The notes under the pieces were generated by a model. That model was not told the DNA's origin, ran no database searches, and was given only the letters and a program-made list of their open reading frames with translations. Source: Trichuris trichiura (Eukaryota > Nematoda > Enoplea > Trichinellida > Trichuridae). Taken from it: a DNA stretch of 64,000 nucleotides. The position numbers were made by a program, and so were the translations under genes. Of the stretch, positions 1 through 10,416 are shown piece after piece (the first letter of the stretch is position 1; each line of letters opens with the position of its first letter). The stretch spans positions 1,302,001-1,366,000 of the forward strand of contig JBAJFE010000060.1 in assembly GCA_037903355.1 (NCBI GenBank). Reading direction: 5' to 3'.

Positions 1-33
1 CCTCGTGGCTGTATGAAAAGTGGCGAGCCGAAG

Positions 34-131
34 AGGGAGAGACAGAGACAGGGGGCGCATACGCAAAGTGGGAAAAAAAGGAGAATGAGTGAGACACAGA
101 GAGAAAAAGAGAGAAAGAGAGGAGAGCGATG
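34..131. repeat. GA-rich low-complexity tract
   Basis: Purine-rich run made of GAGA, GAGACA and AAAGAGA units on the plus strand, just beyond the MED26 stop codon. It is simple sequence. The open frame through it has a highly biased Arg/Lys/Glu composition and is not taken as a gene. Confidence 0.7.
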
Positions 132-200
132 GCAATTCGCAAGAGAGAAAACGACCTTGAATGATGATCGCAAGCCGCGATTTTTAAGCTTCCATTGATG

Positions 201-2987
201 TCACCAGCCAACTTCGGACCGACTAACGACAAACTTGTCCGCATCTCGCAAGCCATACTCGAGGAAGTCCGGAATGCCAATATCCACGTAAGGCATTGCC
301 AATACTTGTCGGCCATTGCGCAACGTTGTTAATACCCGCGAATGAAGAGCGATAAAGCGATCGCAGCGGCGAAGCGATTCTTCCAACGAAAGGCGCAACT
401 CTCTGACAGCATTGGACGTTGTGGGATCATCGTCGGCACGGAACCTTCGCTGCTCATCGGACAGTTGCTTTGAGTAGTCGTCCAAAAGATGCCATTGTAC
501 AACTTCATTGCGTAAACGATGTCTCGACCAACGATTGGCACTGTCATCGCGTTCCAACGGTCCTTGAACATCGTTGTCCAAAAGACCTTTCAACTCGTCT
601 ATAGGCGGAAGCATGGCTTGCCAGTCGACCGAGTCGGTGCATAGATCGAATGTTCCATGTTCGGCAACGGATGTGGGAGGCGAACCGCCGCCTGTCGACA
701 GCGGCTCCCGCGCAACGCTAACGTTAGCCGATGGACTTGAGCTTCGACTAGTTGAAGTAGAAGGGGCCGCCGACGATCCATCATCTCCATTGCTCTTCGA
801 CCATCCGTCGATCACCGGGTCGGAAAGCATCGACGGCGGCTGATCATGAATAAACGGTGGCGATGCAACCTGCGAATCGATATTGTCCAAAAAACGCTGA
901 AGCATTGCACACTTCGTTATGGTCAGTTCGCTTTGACGACAGGCGTCCACATCCGTAGCCGTCGTGGTACCCATCGTTTCAAAGTCAGTCATCTCTTGGC
1001 CTCTTTTATCGGTCGAATGACGACCTCTGAAACCCGTTGTTGCCGTAGAAGATGCCAACGAGCGAGTTTCAATAGGCGAATGATCTACTCCGTCGTCAAT
1101 ATGAACGGCTACTGTGTCCGGATAAGACTTGGTCATTTCGGCAACCAATGCCGCTGTTGATTTCAATTTTGGAAGACGACTTGCCGCTGCGGCAGCTTGG
1201 ATACCACCAGCACCGCAGCCGCTTTCGGTCTCCTCGTTTGCCATTCCAAAGGCTGACGAGGTGGGCGAATTCTCGTCGCTGCCATTGAAGTTTCCGTTTG
1301 TTTTAGGCGTCACTTCACCGTTTGCAGAAGTTAAGCTTAATACGCCAGAGGGCGCTACTAGCTCGTTGCCGACCGTATGCTTTCGCTTGCGCCTATTTTC
1401 GGCTTGTTCGATGCCTACCAGGTCGGTCTGATCGCGACTGCTGTTGATGACAGGCGTTATCTGGTCGACTGTCCTTACAATGCTCGCCTCGTCGGATCTG
1501 CCAAATTTGATACGAATTTTCAGCTGCGACGGCTCGTCCAGCGCATTGCTATCCTCTTCGACCGGCGCCACCGCTGCCAACGTCAAAGCGACGTCGACCA
1601 ACGGCGGCGCCGTCGGCGATACCAACTTAGTATTGCTACCTTTTTTCTGCTTATCATTGGCGACTATCTGCTGCAACGGTTCACCATCGTGCTGCTGCTG
1701 GCAGTTGTTCACAGGATACTGTTTAACCGGATCTCCATCCTGCTGCTGCTGCTGCTGGCAGTAATTCGCTTGTTGTTGCTGCTGCTCCTGCTGTCGGCGA
1801 CGTTGATCCGCCGCAGGCGAAGAAGACGAAATCAGTTTCTGCCATTCCTTAATAAGCGCGCGACAACGCTTCGCAAAGTCGGGAAAATGCGACTGGTTCT
1901 TTCGGCGCACTTCGTTTATCAGCAAACCAAGACGAGACTCCTGAAACGTCAAACAAAAAGAAAAAATCAAACGCTGCGCGCTCGCGCGAGCCTTAAAAAG
2001 GACAACACAGTGCGGAGGCGAATCGTGTTCGTACGTAATACGTTGGACGTAAGGCATTCGTTTGAAAATGGTGAAACAAGATGCGCAGGCGCTTAAGTAG
2101 GTCGATCGATCAGTGCCGGCCAGTGATTGGCATGACGTGTTCGCCATAAGCCAACGTGGCCAACGGCGCCCCGATTAATGAATGGTCGGCGCGCGCGCGC
2201 GTTTCTGTGGCAACGTGAATGCAGTCGGGACGCCGTTAGCGCCGGTAAGCGCCGAACCGTCGGAACAAACACGCCAAGGCGGCAGCGAGAGCGTACACGT
2301 TGGCAGATAGACTACGCTGCGTTGACGACGGCTGCAGCGGATCGGCCAGAAAACACGAAGGCGCATCAACAGAGACAGCAAGACACAAGTGGCTGCTACG
2401 GATCGTCGTCGTCGTCGTCCAGACAGTGGTGCTTGCAAGGATGGTTAAGCGCGCCTTACTTGGCAACGTGCCAGAAGAGTAGACATTCAAAACAGTAAGC
2501 GTCAGTTTTTGAATTCAAATCCGAGTTCCCTTAGCAGACAAAGTGGCGTTACAGTATGCGACGCGCCGCGTTGGCTTCTAGTTAAGCGCGCTTTTGGGGC
2601 CCACCGCGCGCGCGCGCGCGACTGGCTGCATATAACCATGTGGGCACCCGTCGATAGGATCGATTCTTTATATACGAGGTTTAAAAAGAAGCTGACGAAA
2701 GCTGTTGGTTGGCGAGCCAACGCGCGGGCATTTGCCGGAAGAAGGACCGCCTTACTTCCAAGCTTTCCTTCGTCAATGTCGTCCGTTCGATCAGCAGTAT
2801 GGCATCTCCGGCTGCCTTCACATTGGTCACCTGAAGATGGCGAAACGGAGCGTCAGCGACACGTCTTAAGGCCGGTTGGTGTATTTTTGTTACCGGCACC
2901 TTTGACGCGCGTGCTGCTCACCTGCTTTTCCTCGTCCAATGCGCTAAGCAAGCGCTGCTTGAGCTGTTCCACCTTTACTGCTTGCAT
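201..2987 (-). CDS. MED26: Mediator complex subunit 26 (MED26/CRSP70-like), 3 coding exons
   Basis: Exons on the minus strand: 2987-2922, 2830-2756, 1940-201; 626 residues. MED26 is the Mediator subunit that couples Mediator to TFIID and the super elongation complex in the nucleus. The spliced N-terminus (starting MQAVKVEQLKQRLL, then TTLTKESLE joined to ESRLGLLINEVRRK, residues about 1-84) is the TFIIS N-terminal/LW helical domain and ends in the typical KEWQKLI. The middle (about 90-560) is low complexity, with a Gln-rich tract near 93-120 and Ser/Thr/Gly-rich stretches. Near the C-terminus, RQVLAMPYVDIG matches the short conserved MED26 tail (LPYV). Introns of 91 and 815 bases begin with GT and end with AG, and both junctions are in phase 0. 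An ATG inside intron 2 gives a longer single-frame reading that lacks the first half of the domain, so I prefer the spliced start. The first ATG of exon 1 gives a domain start of the usual length. The plus-strand gene at 3544 is divergent. Confidence 0.9.
1678..1800 (-). repeat. CAG/CTG-rich polyglutamine-coding tract in MED26
   Basis: Clusters of CTG and TTG triplets on the plus strand read as CAG and CAA on the minus strand and encode two runs of Gln in MED26, broken by Ala-Asn-Tyr-Cys and by Asp/Pro. Mixed CAG/CAA codons show that the run is not a pure microsatellite. Confidence 0.75.
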
Positions 2988-3543
2988 ATCTCGTCGATAC
3001 AGTGTCGCTTGGCCGGCCGAGCCGACACGGCTACTTATGTGGCCGCCGGGCGCGGGCGTGGCGCCAGCGGCAATCGTAGTTCCCGTCCGTCAGATAAAAG
3101 TTGAACACCCACAAAAGACAACCGTTGACGATTGGGACTCGCCTTCGTTAAGACACGAGCCGCCGCCGTAATTTGTAGCGAGCACGCACGAGATGCCGTA
3201 CGGCCGCAACTGCTCGTTCATGACCGGCCCACGTTTTATATACCAAAGGCGCAATCGATCGATAACTCAACGCTGATTGGTCAATTTCGGCGCAGCGAGT
3301 TCCCGCGCCGCGCCCAGGGCCGAATGGGTGACCCAAACCGCCGTTGTCCACCTTACAACAACAACATATCGACTGACCTTTATTTCAATTTTCTCAAAAC
3401 ATTCTGTGTCTCGCGCGGGAATTGCGCTTCGAAATGGGCATAGGCTGTTTTTTTTTCTTGCATTCCCTTTTTTTCAAGCACGCACATTCGCGTCTTTGGT
3501 GGGCTTTTGGAAAGCCTTTTACGAACCGAACAAGCGCCCAAAA
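2988..3543. promoter_or_regulatory. divergent promoter region between MED26 and the unknown plus-strand gene
   Basis: The start codons of MED26 (2987, minus) and the 220-residue gene (3544, plus) face away from each other across 556 bases. The interval is GC-rich and holds a TATA-like TTTTATATACC at 3234-3244. No open frame here fits either gene. Shared bidirectional control is inferred from geometry only. 5' UTR exons could also lie here. Confidence 0.45.
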
Positions 3544-4592
3544 ATGCAGCAGGACGAGAATAAGGTCGCCGTGCACCCACCGCGCCGGCGATCGTCGTTG
3601 TCGTCCTTGGGCGGCAGAGCGGAACAACAAGATAGTGAGTGTTTAACCCTGATCCTTTTGATTCGACTGAAGCGTTGGGCGCCGCCCTTTCCAAGGATCC
3701 ACCGAAAGGCGACCCTCAAAATTCGCCGTTCTTCGCCGGCAAACTTCGTCCGCTTTGCAAGGTGTCAAGCGGCCGTTCACCGACCTTTTCCACCTTTCAA
3801 CGCATCATCGAGAGAGCACTGCCGCCAAGGACCAGTCGACCGTAGCCCACGACGGACGCGTTGTGGCCTCAAGAGACGTGGACTCATTTTCGCAGGATGG
3901 GACATTGCGCAACGAGTCGCAGTCAACAATTGAACGACGGCCATCATCGTCGGCTGAGGTGGTAATCGCCCTGAGAAGAAATTTTTTAAATTACAGTAAG
4001 AATTTAACGATTTTCAGGTTAGTACATTCGAGGACGCCGCTTTCGAACCGACGTCGCCGGCAGGTGAAAGCTGCAAGGCGGCCGTGAACGGTGAGCTGCT
4101 GCTGCTCGAGGAGAATGCTAAATTTTTGCAATTGGCCGACACAAGTAAGCTTGTTTATTAATTGTTTCTGTTGCATTGACATTCGATTGGCCGTTGCGGC
4201 GCGTAGATGTAAGCTTGCTTGGACGCTACCTGTCGTCGCGTACGGAACTGACGGAGCCAATGGAACCTTGGTGCGTTGACTCCCTATTTTCCATGCTGAG
4301 ACTGACGCTGTTGGGCGATCGCCAGACCGATAGTTGACTGTCGCAGTGAGCAGTGCGCGCTTGCGCAAATTGCAAGCTGTTCGCTCTCCGTTGTTCAATA
4401 CGTATATTGGTTTATTGGAACAGGCGAAATAGAAATGATTCAATTAGGCGTCGCCAGCGCTCGGTGTCCTTCTACGATGATCACCAACCACTTCGTGTTT
4501 ATATAGAATCCAGTCGTCGGCGCTTCTTGACGCACGAGCCAAGTTGCCACGAGCATACGGCCACGCTGCAAACGCTTGAAATGCCTAAGTAG
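3544..4592 (+). CDS. unrecognised 220-residue Ser/Arg-rich protein, 6 exons
   Basis: Exons 3544-3634, 3673-3761, 3815-3961, 4018-4144, 4207-4270 and 4448-4592 join in phase to exactly 663 bases including TAG. All five introns (38-177 bases) are GT-AG. I do not recognise the family. Visible traits: a basic Ser patch RRRSSLSSLGG (about 14-24), an acidic/Pro middle with FEDAAFEPTSPA (about 113-124), a short leucine-rich helix-like stretch ELLLLEENAKFLQLADT (about 135-151), and a basophilic-kinase-like site RRQRSVSFYDD (174-184). There is no signal peptide or membrane segment. It is probably an intrinsically disordered phosphoprotein. Exon 3 could instead end at 3958, which drops one Val. The second exon could be read through the first intron, which is open for a stretch, but the frame then fails to join. 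The gene is divergent from MED26. Confidence 0.6.
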
Positions 4593-6452
4593 AAAAAAAA
4601 AGAAAGTTAAAAGTATGTTGACAAGACCGTTACGCCGTTTGAAAGCGCTAACGAGAAATTGTCGTCTATGCAAATATTTGTCATTGATAAAGTTGCGCCC
4701 ATATGGTCTGTCTATGAAAAAGGGCGTACAATTCGCTCGGCGGAAAAAGAAAATCGACCGGATGGTCTTATTTTTAAATTAATGCATCAATGCGTCCTTA
4801 TGAATTGGCTGTTGACGAGAGGTGATGAATCGAATTGTTTTTACCGCGCTAACGTTTGCGTACCGTAACCTTGAATGCCGGTGTACTCCTATAAATGAAA
4901 TTCCAACTTTAAGAATGACCATTGCGTATAACGTTTCCGCAGGCGCTAGAGGCAGTTTGCCCCGCCGCCGTTGAAACGCGGTTATTAAATGATAACTGTA
5001 TGTACAGATCGATCCGCGCCGAATGGTCCATTGAGAAAGCCTTTTGTTTACGTCAACTGAATCCTGTAACGAGTAATCCAATTAAAAAATGGACGTCATC
5101 TCCGTTGCGGTCAATTGGACTTGAAAAATATGCGCATTTTTAAAAAAGAGCGCTGTAAAGGTTTGGGAAATTGTAAAAGCGGACTGACTCCTCCGTGCGC
5201 GCAGCACGCTAAAGGCAGGAAACGTGAAAAGCGGAATCCGCTAGTGCCCCCACGTTGTTTTATTTAACGGCGGAAAAAATACCTGACGTCACGAGATGAT
5301 TTCATCGATCGGTCATCTTTTCAAATGACGTCACTGATGGTGTTTTGCAACTTCACAACAATGCTTGAACTGTATGTTTGATATAATACAGTTAAATGTG
5401 AGTTGTATTCGCTTTTTTTCTCAATTTGTTACGTTGCATCATGTCGGCAAAACTTGTTGTGTCGTAGCAGTTCTTCTTCAAAGAATGTTTATTGGTGATT
5501 TAATTTTTTCCGACCTTGAAGCAAACCGACTTGTCGACAACGCGAAGCGCGCTATGAAGAAGAATGAAATGAGACCAAACAAGCGAACCTTCTCATTTTT
5601 ACGCTTCTCCCCATTTTGTAAGATCGTCCGGCGACATTTTAAATTTTGAAAAGTGGCAATTCAAAACGACCAATCTTTAGCGCTCTTTACAATTGAAGCG
5701 GCCGTTCAAAGACGTTTTGTGGGCCCAAATGGAATTTGTACAGTTCGGAAATTTGCATTTTTACCAGACAGTCAGTCACGTGATTTAGCGGCCGTTGATT
5801 CGCGCAGAAGTTGTTGTTGGCCTTATTTGCATTTGCGTAAAATGGGGACTTCTTTTGATTGGAAAATCTTTTTGAATGGCAAAGCGACCGGCCGGCAGAG
5901 AGTTCACACGTTATGCAAATTTAAAAATAATTATCACCGTTGCATTTGGGTGGACGAATTTGAATCGAACCGGCAGAAGTTGCTTGCAGCTTCGTCGCTC
6001 GTTGTACAGCTGTTTTTGTTTCTCTTATCTGTGCTGTCGAGGGAACATTTTCCGCTTCCTTATTTGGCATTTGATCAATGGGATCAATGGTTGATTTGTG
6101 CAGCGTCTGTTGAAGAGTGCTTTTGCACCGTCGAAGACCACCTTTGCTCGTTACGCTAATGGAAAATTGTCAATCAATTAGCGCAACGTCATTCATGCCT
6201 GTTTGTACACTTTGCGGTAAATGACGACGACGAGGTGAGCAAAATTGCCCTACAAACTGCCGCAGCGCAACGTGCAAATATGAACGAACAAATCCAGAGT
6301 TTTCCCCTCGGCCAAAGGCGACAATTTGCCAAAGTCGCATTTTTTCCGCTGTCCCGCCAATTCGGGCAAATCGGAACGCATAGCAGCCGCGGGCTAATGA
6401 TGACAACATCATTTTTGGACAAAAAAGTAAACATTTTCAACTTTACTTTTAG
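4593..6452. other. intergenic stretch, no supportable gene
   Basis: Follows the stop of the 220-residue gene. Open frames exist, the longest being 5653-6159 on the plus strand, but they lack an early ATG, splice support and any family resemblance. Two perfect TGACGTCA palindromes (5284-5291, 5326-5333) are the only clear regulatory-looking elements. Confidence 0.5.
5284..5333. promoter_or_regulatory. pair of perfect cAMP-response-element palindromes
   Basis: TGACGTCA occurs at 5284-5291 and again at 5326-5333, 42 bases apart. This octamer is the consensus site for CREB/ATF bZIP dimers. Two copies so close are unlikely by chance, but no promoter could be tied to them. Confidence 0.4.
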
Positions 6453-6753
6453 GTTATCGCTACGCAACATGCAAAGTGATAGCGGGCCGTATGTTCGCAA
6501 CGAAATATCCAAGCAAAGAAAAGCTGTGTACGAGGACGCCTATGGTAAGTTTGCCTACGTAAACGTTTTCCAGTTTGGGTCGACTTTGACGTCATAATTG
6601 AGAAAAACTATTTCTTTGCATTTTGCCATTCCGGAAGGCACGCTAAGGACGAGGTCAAGGCAACTAACTCTACGTGCCTTAATAGTGGCACCAAATAAGG
6701 ACACTTTAGTAACAGTACCAAACATGGTTGTTATTGATTGGTTGGCGGGTTAG
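6453..6753 (+). CDS. possible two-exon gene fragment, unknown protein
   Basis: Exon 6453-6544 follows a good acceptor (TTACTTTTAG) and ends at a strong donor (ATG|GTAAGT). It reads LSLRNMQSDSGPYVRNEI and on to VYEDAY, which is charged and helix-like. A following exon, 6638-6753, keeps the phase and ends at TAG with an Arg/Leu-rich sequence ending in VVIDWLAG. The ATG at 6469 could be a start, but the frame is also open upstream to the acceptor, so this may be an internal exon. No family is recognised. The second exon is weakly supported. Its intron contains another TGACGTCA (6587-6594). Confidence 0.27.
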
Positions 6754-7029
6754 TCTCCGAACGAAGCCTACTATAAGTCCTATTGGAGAAATCGGCCCTT
6801 TGCGTTTGGTGGCTTTCGGAAAATGAAAAGTTCAAATTGGCTTTTGGTCGAACAACTGCGGAAGCTGAGATTGCACGGCCACCATTCTCGCGCCCAAACG
6901 CAATTGTTGTTCGTCAAGGTGAATAACAATTTTTTACGCTGACATTCTTACTATGTCGCGTGACTGCAGTCATTGGGCGTCGACTGACGACGACCAGACG
7001 AGAAAGAAAGCGCGGCGGCGGGCAACGAC

Positions 7030-7056
7030 GCGCGCGCGCGGGAAGACTATATAAAA
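7030..7056 (+). promoter_or_regulatory. CG-dinucleotide run followed by TATA-like box
   Basis: An alternating CG run (about 7030-7041) is followed directly by TATATAAAA at 7048-7056 on the plus strand. No convincing plus-strand gene starts downstream. The site lies just beyond the 3' end of the minus-strand four-TM gene, so it may be coincidental. Confidence 0.25.
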
Positions 7057-7143
7057 CGCTTACTTTTCATGGACTGAAACGAAGTTCTCTATTAGCCCTA
7101 CGCCGGTTTGGTCATTCGGACGCGTACAACCGAATAATCCTCA

Positions 7144-8093
7144 TCACAATATGCCAACGGAAGTTTTTCCCCATTGAGAAAGCAGCGCGTAACGGAGATG
7201 GCAATTTTTAACATTTTTCCTAAGGAGACGCCAAGGCGCCATTATCGCTTTGGCGGGTATATTGGCTCCGGATGAGACTATGCAAGAAAACGTAGGCTAA
7301 TTCTGAACTTACTTAAGTAGAGAGCAATGGCGATAGCCAATGTGTTGAAAGTGATGGCCAGTTTGACCTGCTGCAGACATCCTTCAAAGTCGAACCCATT
7401 CTGGTACTGATATACATAGCTGATACGATCCGCATCGTACTGGGCGATTAGGCAAAACCGGTCAGCCGGCTGGTCGGTTGCCTGTTCGTCAACACCGGCG
7501 GAAACGATGGGCGGTAGTCTACTTTGGTACCTCAGCTGAGAGGCGCTTTGCGCTGTACGTTTATAGAAGTTGGGGTCATTCCGATTGGGTCGTCCTGCTC
7601 CAACGGTCATCCAATTGAGAGTGCTAAGCACAAGCAGCACCATACAAGCGGCAAAGGCAAGAACGCTTAAAACCAAATGAGCTACGTACAAGTTTCGTCT
7701 ATAGTGGTTCCACAAAAGGGCCAACATTCCAAGCACCGCGTTGGCCAAACAAATGGACGATACCCAAACGCCAGTATAGTAGGGGCACATGTCCGTTAAT
7801 AGGCAGCAGGACAATGAACTGGCGGCAAGAAGAAGAGACAAAAGGCCGCCAACAGCAGTGACCGTTAAATAGCACAACTTGGCCGGAGAAGTGGGCGGAT
7901 CAACCAAGGCGTAGAAACTCTCTTCGGCGCTGGACAGAGGTGGCACGTAGTCGTCGTGGATTGCCGGCGCTGATGGGGACGCCTTGCCGCCCCGTACAGC
8001 CGGCGGAAGCATGGATTGCTTTTCCAGACTTGACTTGATCGTATTTTGCACGGCAAAATTGGGTGATACGTGAACGGCGCCTTTCCAGACCAT
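7144..8093 (-). CDS. four-transmembrane (CD20/MS4A-like tetraspan) membrane protein
   Basis: Main exon 8093-7313, donor TTAA|GTAAGT, then one of two possible last exons: 7277-7144 (304 residues in total) or 7219-7098 (300 residues). Both fit the phase. The ATG at 8093 is the first in frame; upstream codons are open but have only TTG. Residues 1-73 are a cytoplasmic Pro/Ser-rich tail. Hydrophobic segments lie at about 74-99, 107-129, 137-160 and 244-260. A roughly 80-residue loop lies between TM3 and TM4 and carries Cys214 and Cys239. A small TM1-TM2 turn (LTDMCPYYTG), a long cysteine-bearing second loop and both termini inside is the topology of the CD20-like/ENTREP type of four-pass proteins. 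This resemblance is by pattern only, and no signature motif fixes the family. It is not a classical tetraspanin, since there is no CCG motif. Function is unknown. Confidence 0.68.
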
Positions 8094-8210
8094 ATCTCGC
8101 CTACTGCTACTGATGCAGCATGAGGGGAAGAAGAAGACCAAAATCTTTTTGGTAAAATATTTCGTCACGGTCAAGCACAGTGGCCCCCGCTTCGTCGACG
8201 AACGGGTAAA

Positions 8211-8244
8211 CAGAGAGAGAAGAGAGACAGACAGAGAGAGAAAG
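8211..8244. repeat. GA/GACA simple repeat
   Basis: CAGAGAGAGA followed by AGAGAGACAGACAGAGAGAG, a short purine microsatellite upstream of the four-TM gene start. Confidence 0.6.
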
Positions 8245-8327
8245 CGGGGGAAAACGTGTTACCCTATCAACTTGGCTGCTGACTCAATAGAGCAGCTGTC
8301 AGCAATTTGAACTTTTCCAGAATGTTG

Positions 8328-8930
8328 TTACATTTCACTTGAGTCGAGCTGCAGTGGCGGCAGCATCGTTGTCAAGCAAAGAAAATAGGGACTGGATTGA
8401 AAAAGAGCTGACCCACTATTTATTCTCTGTCGTTGCAGCGATCGCCTACGACGCGTAGACAAGAAGAGGTGCCAAAATACTTTGCCCATCATTGATTCAA
8501 CCGTTGCGTTCCATATGTGCCCATAGGCTGACTGAACCGCCAGATGGTCTCCATGGATCTTATCGAACATCGAAAGACCATACAACAAATAGCACTTTGT
8601 GTGTATGCGCTCAGCAGCGTCTGCTGTTCAACACGGGTCGATCCGCGCGTAAGTTGTGATGGCAACTTCCGTCTGGGACTCACTGTACGCCCAATGTCGA
8701 CCGACGAGATTGTCAAGGTAACCGAATGCCAATTTTGGTTAATCTAAGATTTCCATTGCCAATCGACCGATTAAATTCCACTCGCAAAAGTGGGAATGAC
8801 GAAGCGTTCCGCGTTGGCGCTGCGTCGTTTCCAATATTTTCAAATCGACGCCATCGGTATCGTCGACGATGATCTTTCGATCGTCGGAGACGAGACCGAT
8901 GGCGCTCCGTGCGCGGAAAAGCTTTATATT
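8328..8930 (-). pseudogene. poorly resolved minus-strand locus, possibly broken gene
   Basis: A strong acceptor (GTTTTTGCAG) opens a frame at 8930 that reads NIKLFRARSAIGLVSDDRK and stays open for 63 residues to TAA at 8739-8741. The same frame resumes directly after that stop (PKLAFGYLDNLVGRHWAY) and reaches a strong donor (ACA|GTGAGT) at 8684. It then joins in phase to exon 8623-8481 (DAAERIHTKCYLLYGLS...) and, over a 54-base intron, to a last exon 8426-8328 ending LQLDSSEM and stop. No acceptor lies between the TAA and 8684 in that frame, so either a nonsense mutation, an unusual intron or two genes are present. The plus strand also has a plausible coding reading across the same bases. The protein family is not recognised. 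Confidence 0.33.
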
Positions 8931-8942
8931 CTGCAAAAACAA

Positions 8943-10416
8943 TCTTTAAAGCAAAGGCCTTAGCGCGTCCCCTTCTTTGGGCAAAACGTCGGCGCTTACG
9001 CGCAATAACTCATTTGCATAACTTATTACAATAACCGCTTGTAGAAATCTATACAAACTGTTTATCCGAACTGATTTTTTTCTCCTAACAAACGCGTATC
9101 AGTTAAAGTGGCGTTATTCCATTGCTTGTAGGGTGAACAACGTAAGGTCGAGTGTACGTACATACAGGCGAAAGTATTCTCATCCTGTATTTAACGAGGG
9201 GCTCAAAGCGCGTGAACGTTAGAGTTTATTGAACTATCGATTTGGCGCGCAGCGTTGATAGGATCCTATTTCGGCATAGCGTCCAAAAGATGTCCTTGTC
9301 CAGGCAAAGGGTAACGCCGTCTTTGGCTAAGGCGAAAGCCGTTGAAGACGAAAAAAAATTGCGTCAAATCGGCCGTTCTTGAAAAGCATTTTGCCTTCCG
9401 TAAGCCGCTAGCCTCCTAGCGCATCGTGACAGCCCGGGATGTCTTAACGTTTTTCTTTAAACCTATGTTTTGCATAATTGTTGCTTTTGAACTTGTTCTT
9501 TCTTTATATCTCTTTTTTAAAGTACTTTTACCGTACCGTAGCGCTGATAAGGGAGAAAGCCCAGCTTGAAAGTTTATCTTTTCAAGAACGACCGGTTGTA
9601 TCGTGAATTTTCCATCTCAGCATTTTGACGCATTTAAGAATGTTCATCTCACTCGCGTTTATAATTATTAATAGAAAGTAAGTGCAGATGATTTCTCGAT
9701 TCATTTTTTATTAAACAATTTATTAATATTTGAGCATGGTTGCGCCCTGTGTAAGGTTTATGTCACTCCCGGCGACTGCTTAAGCATGGCGAGGCAACAG
9801 TCTGATCCTATTTGGTGCTTAGCGAGCTGTGTAGACGCAAGAAGGGATCGGCAAACTCTTTAGAAGTTTAAGAGAAACGCCATATACGGTTAAACGAGTT
9901 AAGACTACCTTTAACAGTTGGTATCGTTCTTAGTTAAGCCACATTTTCGCATTTCGGTTCTTAGGCACGACTTGGTGGATAACGTGCGTTTTAACGGAGC
10001 GAAGCATTAATGACCAAACAACGCTTGGAAAGGGGAGCTGCACAGGAGGTGGGCCACACGGCGTGCGCAACATTCACAGGGTGAAAGTAGACTTTAAAAA
10101 TGACAAAACGCCGACGACTTGACAGGTTAAAAACATTGCTTAGGAAAAAAAGTGTAAAAGAAAAGTTGGCGGAACGTGTCAGTTAATGTGACGTAGTCGA
10201 AGCGGCCGGCGCCTTGGGCATCCTAAAGAAAAAGAGACTACCACACGCAGGCGTACGTACATTCAGGCAGCCCGAAGAAGGGCTAATATGCTAACAACAA
10301 GCCTTTTCTTCTCAGCTTACAACCTTTCCTTTAAAGCTGTTTTCAATTTTCAACAAGAGGGCGCATTGCATAAGCCGGAAGGTTTGCCGGTTCAAGCTGT
10401 CTTCTGCCTTAATGCT
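8943..10416. other. intergenic stretch, no supportable gene
   Basis: Lies between the unresolved 8.3-8.9 kb locus and the last exon of the RapGAP gene. Multiple stops occur in all frames. Poly-T and AT-rich segments around 9470-9730 could belong to 3' UTR or spacer, but nothing can be assigned. Confidence 0.5.

Noticed and set aside
1377..2096. 239-codon plus-strand open frame
   Set aside because: It is exactly antisense to the MED26 exon and intron, is extremely Arg/Leu-rich because it reads the complement of Gln codons, and has no splice or family support.
5955..5972. B-box-like CCGGTTCGATTCA on the minus strand
   Set aside because: There is no A box or cloverleaf around it.
5653..6159. 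168-codon plus-strand open frame
   Set aside because: It begins with GTG, its first ATG is deep inside, and the sequence resembles no family. No neighbouring in-phase exons were found.
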